DNA from: DASQYE01 sp036389675
Lineage (GTDB): Bacteria; Acidobacteriota; Blastocatellia; Pyrinomonadales; Pyrinomonadaceae
Assembly: GCA_036389675.1 (NCBI GenBank)
Contig: DASVWI010000035.1
Span: 26,713 to 90,712 of the forward strand
Direction of reading: 5' to 3'
DNA: 64,000 nucleotides
Notes under the pieces: generated by a model
Told to the model about the DNA's origin: nothing
Database searches by the model: none
The model's input: the letters and a program-made list of their open reading frames with translations, nothing else
Part shown: in pieces, positions 63,301 to 64,000 of the stretch
Layout of the letters: each line of letters opens with the position of its first letter
How positions within the stretch are numbered: position 1 is the stretch's first letter
Translations under genes and position numbers: made by a program

Positions 63301-64000
63301 TTACGGGAATCTGGCGTTGAGCCACAAGGAGGCGAACTATTTCAAGGGGACGGACGTGGAGTTGATCAGGGGGTTAGCCAAGCAGTTGGCGATTACGATT
63401 CATCGGTTGGAGACGGCGCAGGCGCGACGGGAGGCCGAGAAAAGGGTTAAAGAAGTGGAGGTGATGAGCTCCATCGGGCAGTCGACATTTGAATTGTCGC
63501 ACAGGCTCGGCAATGATCTTGGATTAGTTAAATCTTATGTGAACAACATCCGGTCGGAACTGAGCGTATCGGGGAGCTCCATCTCCCAACCGGTCGATGA
63601 TTATTTGAAGAAGATAGTGCATGGCGTTCATGGAGTATTGAAACTAAGTAAACAATTAAAGCTTGAGCTTCAGGAGGATACAAAAGATGGGTTGCAGCCC
63701 GAAATAATTCCCGTCAAAGAGCTTTTGCAGGAGATCGCACAATGTCATCCCGGCATGCAGGCGAATCTATCCGTCCGGGTAGAGCTTGATAATCAGGTCG
63801 AGCCGGTGAAAGCCATACTCGATCAGGTTAAGAACACTCTGCGCAACCTTTTCTTCAACGCTGTAGAGGCGATGCCCGAAGGAGGGACTATCACCTTACG
63901 TGCCCGCAACGCAGGCGAGTACGTCGAGATTGAAGTGGAGGACACAGGCCCGGGCATCCCTCCGGCCAGACAGGCGCGCATCTTCGATCTGTTCTATTCG
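60350..64000 (+). CDS. Multi-GAF sensor histidine kinase (3' end outside window)
   Basis: 1217 codons are inside the window and the frame is open to the edge. I count about six GAF-type units in tandem (~20-190, ~200-345, ~365-520, ~530-690, ~700-855, ~870-1010), seen from repeated endings such as VGILFINFRQPQRFDD, VVGVINMESTVPAAFDQ and LWGVINIESPNTDHF. A histidine-kinase part follows: a HisKA-like ELSHRLGNDLGLVKSYV (~1045), a HATPase N box NTLRNLFFNAVEAMPEGG and a G1 box DTGPGIPPARQARIFDLFYS at the edge. No signal peptide or TM segment is seen, so it is cytosolic and likely integrates several small-molecule or redox inputs. ATG 60350 has a gaagg site. No response regulator is visible yet. 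Confidence 0.9.
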   Translation, partial: MLSQSVQNVYRELARIGHEINHELETVDVLFQKLYSHVANILDVNYCFMLAVYQPQSDSLDFHLVEQGQPRFLSNSPLKGGCRWVMEEQKPLIINHLSAERAALPTELIEIPGSDLGDPESVVFLPLVLRGVSLGVLSIQSERPDAYGAEDINILEILSNHVALALSTMRLFHSLLSINETGQLLTRQLDSWKVPQNIVDQIRTVTKADLVILYPYDQDIKDFQFPRCISGNLKEESFPEPRYSRNDDIASLVLKKGEALFVKNSSTLFSELDSGDVNVRKGNFVDREHVRSTAAVPLLVRDEPVGILFINFRQPQRFDDPQKQLIQALAHHAAIAIKNIRESGEQARSYIRRLELFQEIENEIGKTLDLKTILGTILQLATRLIKADDASILLYNPRTKSLEARAAVGRNKELREGQVIRTDATKRITLAAFREKRPIRVDNVRTDPQWCDIYYEIAGDIISELDMPMMDQGEVVGVINMESTVPAAFDQMDVQLLNALAIRAVLAIKNAQTYERQKRITKELEAMFVVSEQIINQLDPKDICQSILEKALEICDAIAGNVLLYDPQQGDLGIVAERGVDEDKKSHRQRLGEGVVGRVARDKKLLNVPDVLKDGWTENYIRLIAEARSELAVPILENDKLWGVINIESPNTDHFGQADEQLLSALADMAVIALQNAERFRKMTAKEAQLIALREVDQRIISQLDNPDQVMRTILEGALILNKAEKGYLYLCEQGTVKTIYIAQANGNGDLISIHKEDAAPGERLSGIVANVAETRHLHRSSRDAQNSSLYDSDPDSHSIVAVPLTVNVGEPGDELIGVLSLQSPRPNAFDIDTEEVLKMFATQAVIAIRSARDYDRAERAAVRFSQLYDTAWELAHITDLKQLDQAYDIVMQRADARQQSQVIITRFHQDAQELELVRSLRVEGQLLFSSMRIDQGVNGQVARTREIVVIHDTNDNTDVVPLKPSETPINSVVVVPLEFEENYYGNLALSHKEANYFKGTDVELIRGLAKQLAITIHRLETAQARREAEKRVKEVEVMSSIGQSTFELSHRLGNDLGLVKSYVNNIRSELSVSGSSISQPVDDYLKKIVHGVHGVLKLSKQLKLELQEDTKDGLQPEIIPVKELLQEIAQCHPGMQANLSVRVELDNQVEPVKAILDQVKNTLRNLFFNAVEAMPEGGTITLRARNAGEYVEIEVEDTGPGIPPARQARIFDLFYS

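Overview
The window is a dense, GC-rich bacterial segment with short gaps and several large operons. A complete envelope-spanning type VI secretion (T6SS) membrane complex (TssJ, TssL, TssM) shows a diderm host. A CadC-like winged-helix/TolB/TPR regulator, a TerY-type vWA/kinase/phosphatase triad, a multi-GAF kinase and TIR/MoxR conflict genes are a mix I associate with Acidobacteriota (Blastocatellia-like) or similar soil bacteria. That placement is inference; there is no rRNA or other marker here.

Layout. (1) 1-2129, minus: a PilS/PilR-like two-component pair; the regulator runs off the left edge. (2) 2137-6422, minus: a WD40 protein, a divergent Ser/Thr kinase, a PP2C phosphatase and a TerY-like vWA protein. 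(3) 6663-11872, minus: the T6SS accessory and effector block. It holds two Pro-rich effector candidates, a DUF4157 (eCIS-core) protein that shares their (A/S)PP(A/V)YRP motif, a SPOR protein, a DUF4280 PAAR-like tip and a MORN-type protein. (4) 11921-30660, minus: the T6SS core in transcription order tssJ-K-L-M-A-B-C-hcp-tssE-F-G-vgrG. tssH (clpV) is absent. TssB carries about three adhesin-type repeats and TssG carries cyclic-nucleotide-binding units; both fusions are unusual. (5) 30661-31462: about 800 bases with no gene. (6) 31463-34675, minus: an unknown zinc-ribbon/terpenoid-cyclase-like protein and a CadC-like regulator. (7) 34961-53879, plus: a small secreted protein, an EEP-family phosphoesterase, a phospholipase D, a DUF6603 protein, three very large or large uncharacterised proteins, and a trypsin-TIR fusion. 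This is the best candidate for an undescribed system. (8) 53962-59896, minus, convergent with (7): a TIR/iSTAND-like protein, a MoxR AAA+ ATPase and a membrane vWA-like partner, read from a good sigma70-type promoter. (9) 60350-64000, plus: a histidine kinase with six GAF-like units, cut by the right edge.

How they may work together. The minus-strand genes 2137-30660 look like one secretion locus: core machine, spike (VgrG plus DUF4280 tip), candidate cargo, and a kinase/phosphatase/vWA module that could control firing. Regions 7 and 8 look like a second functional island that combines lipid- or nucleotide-cleaving enzymes, giant scaffold-like proteins and two related TIR proteins, as in conflict or self/non-self systems. 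The function of the giant proteins cannot be read from sequence alone. All domain calls were made by eye, without database searches.
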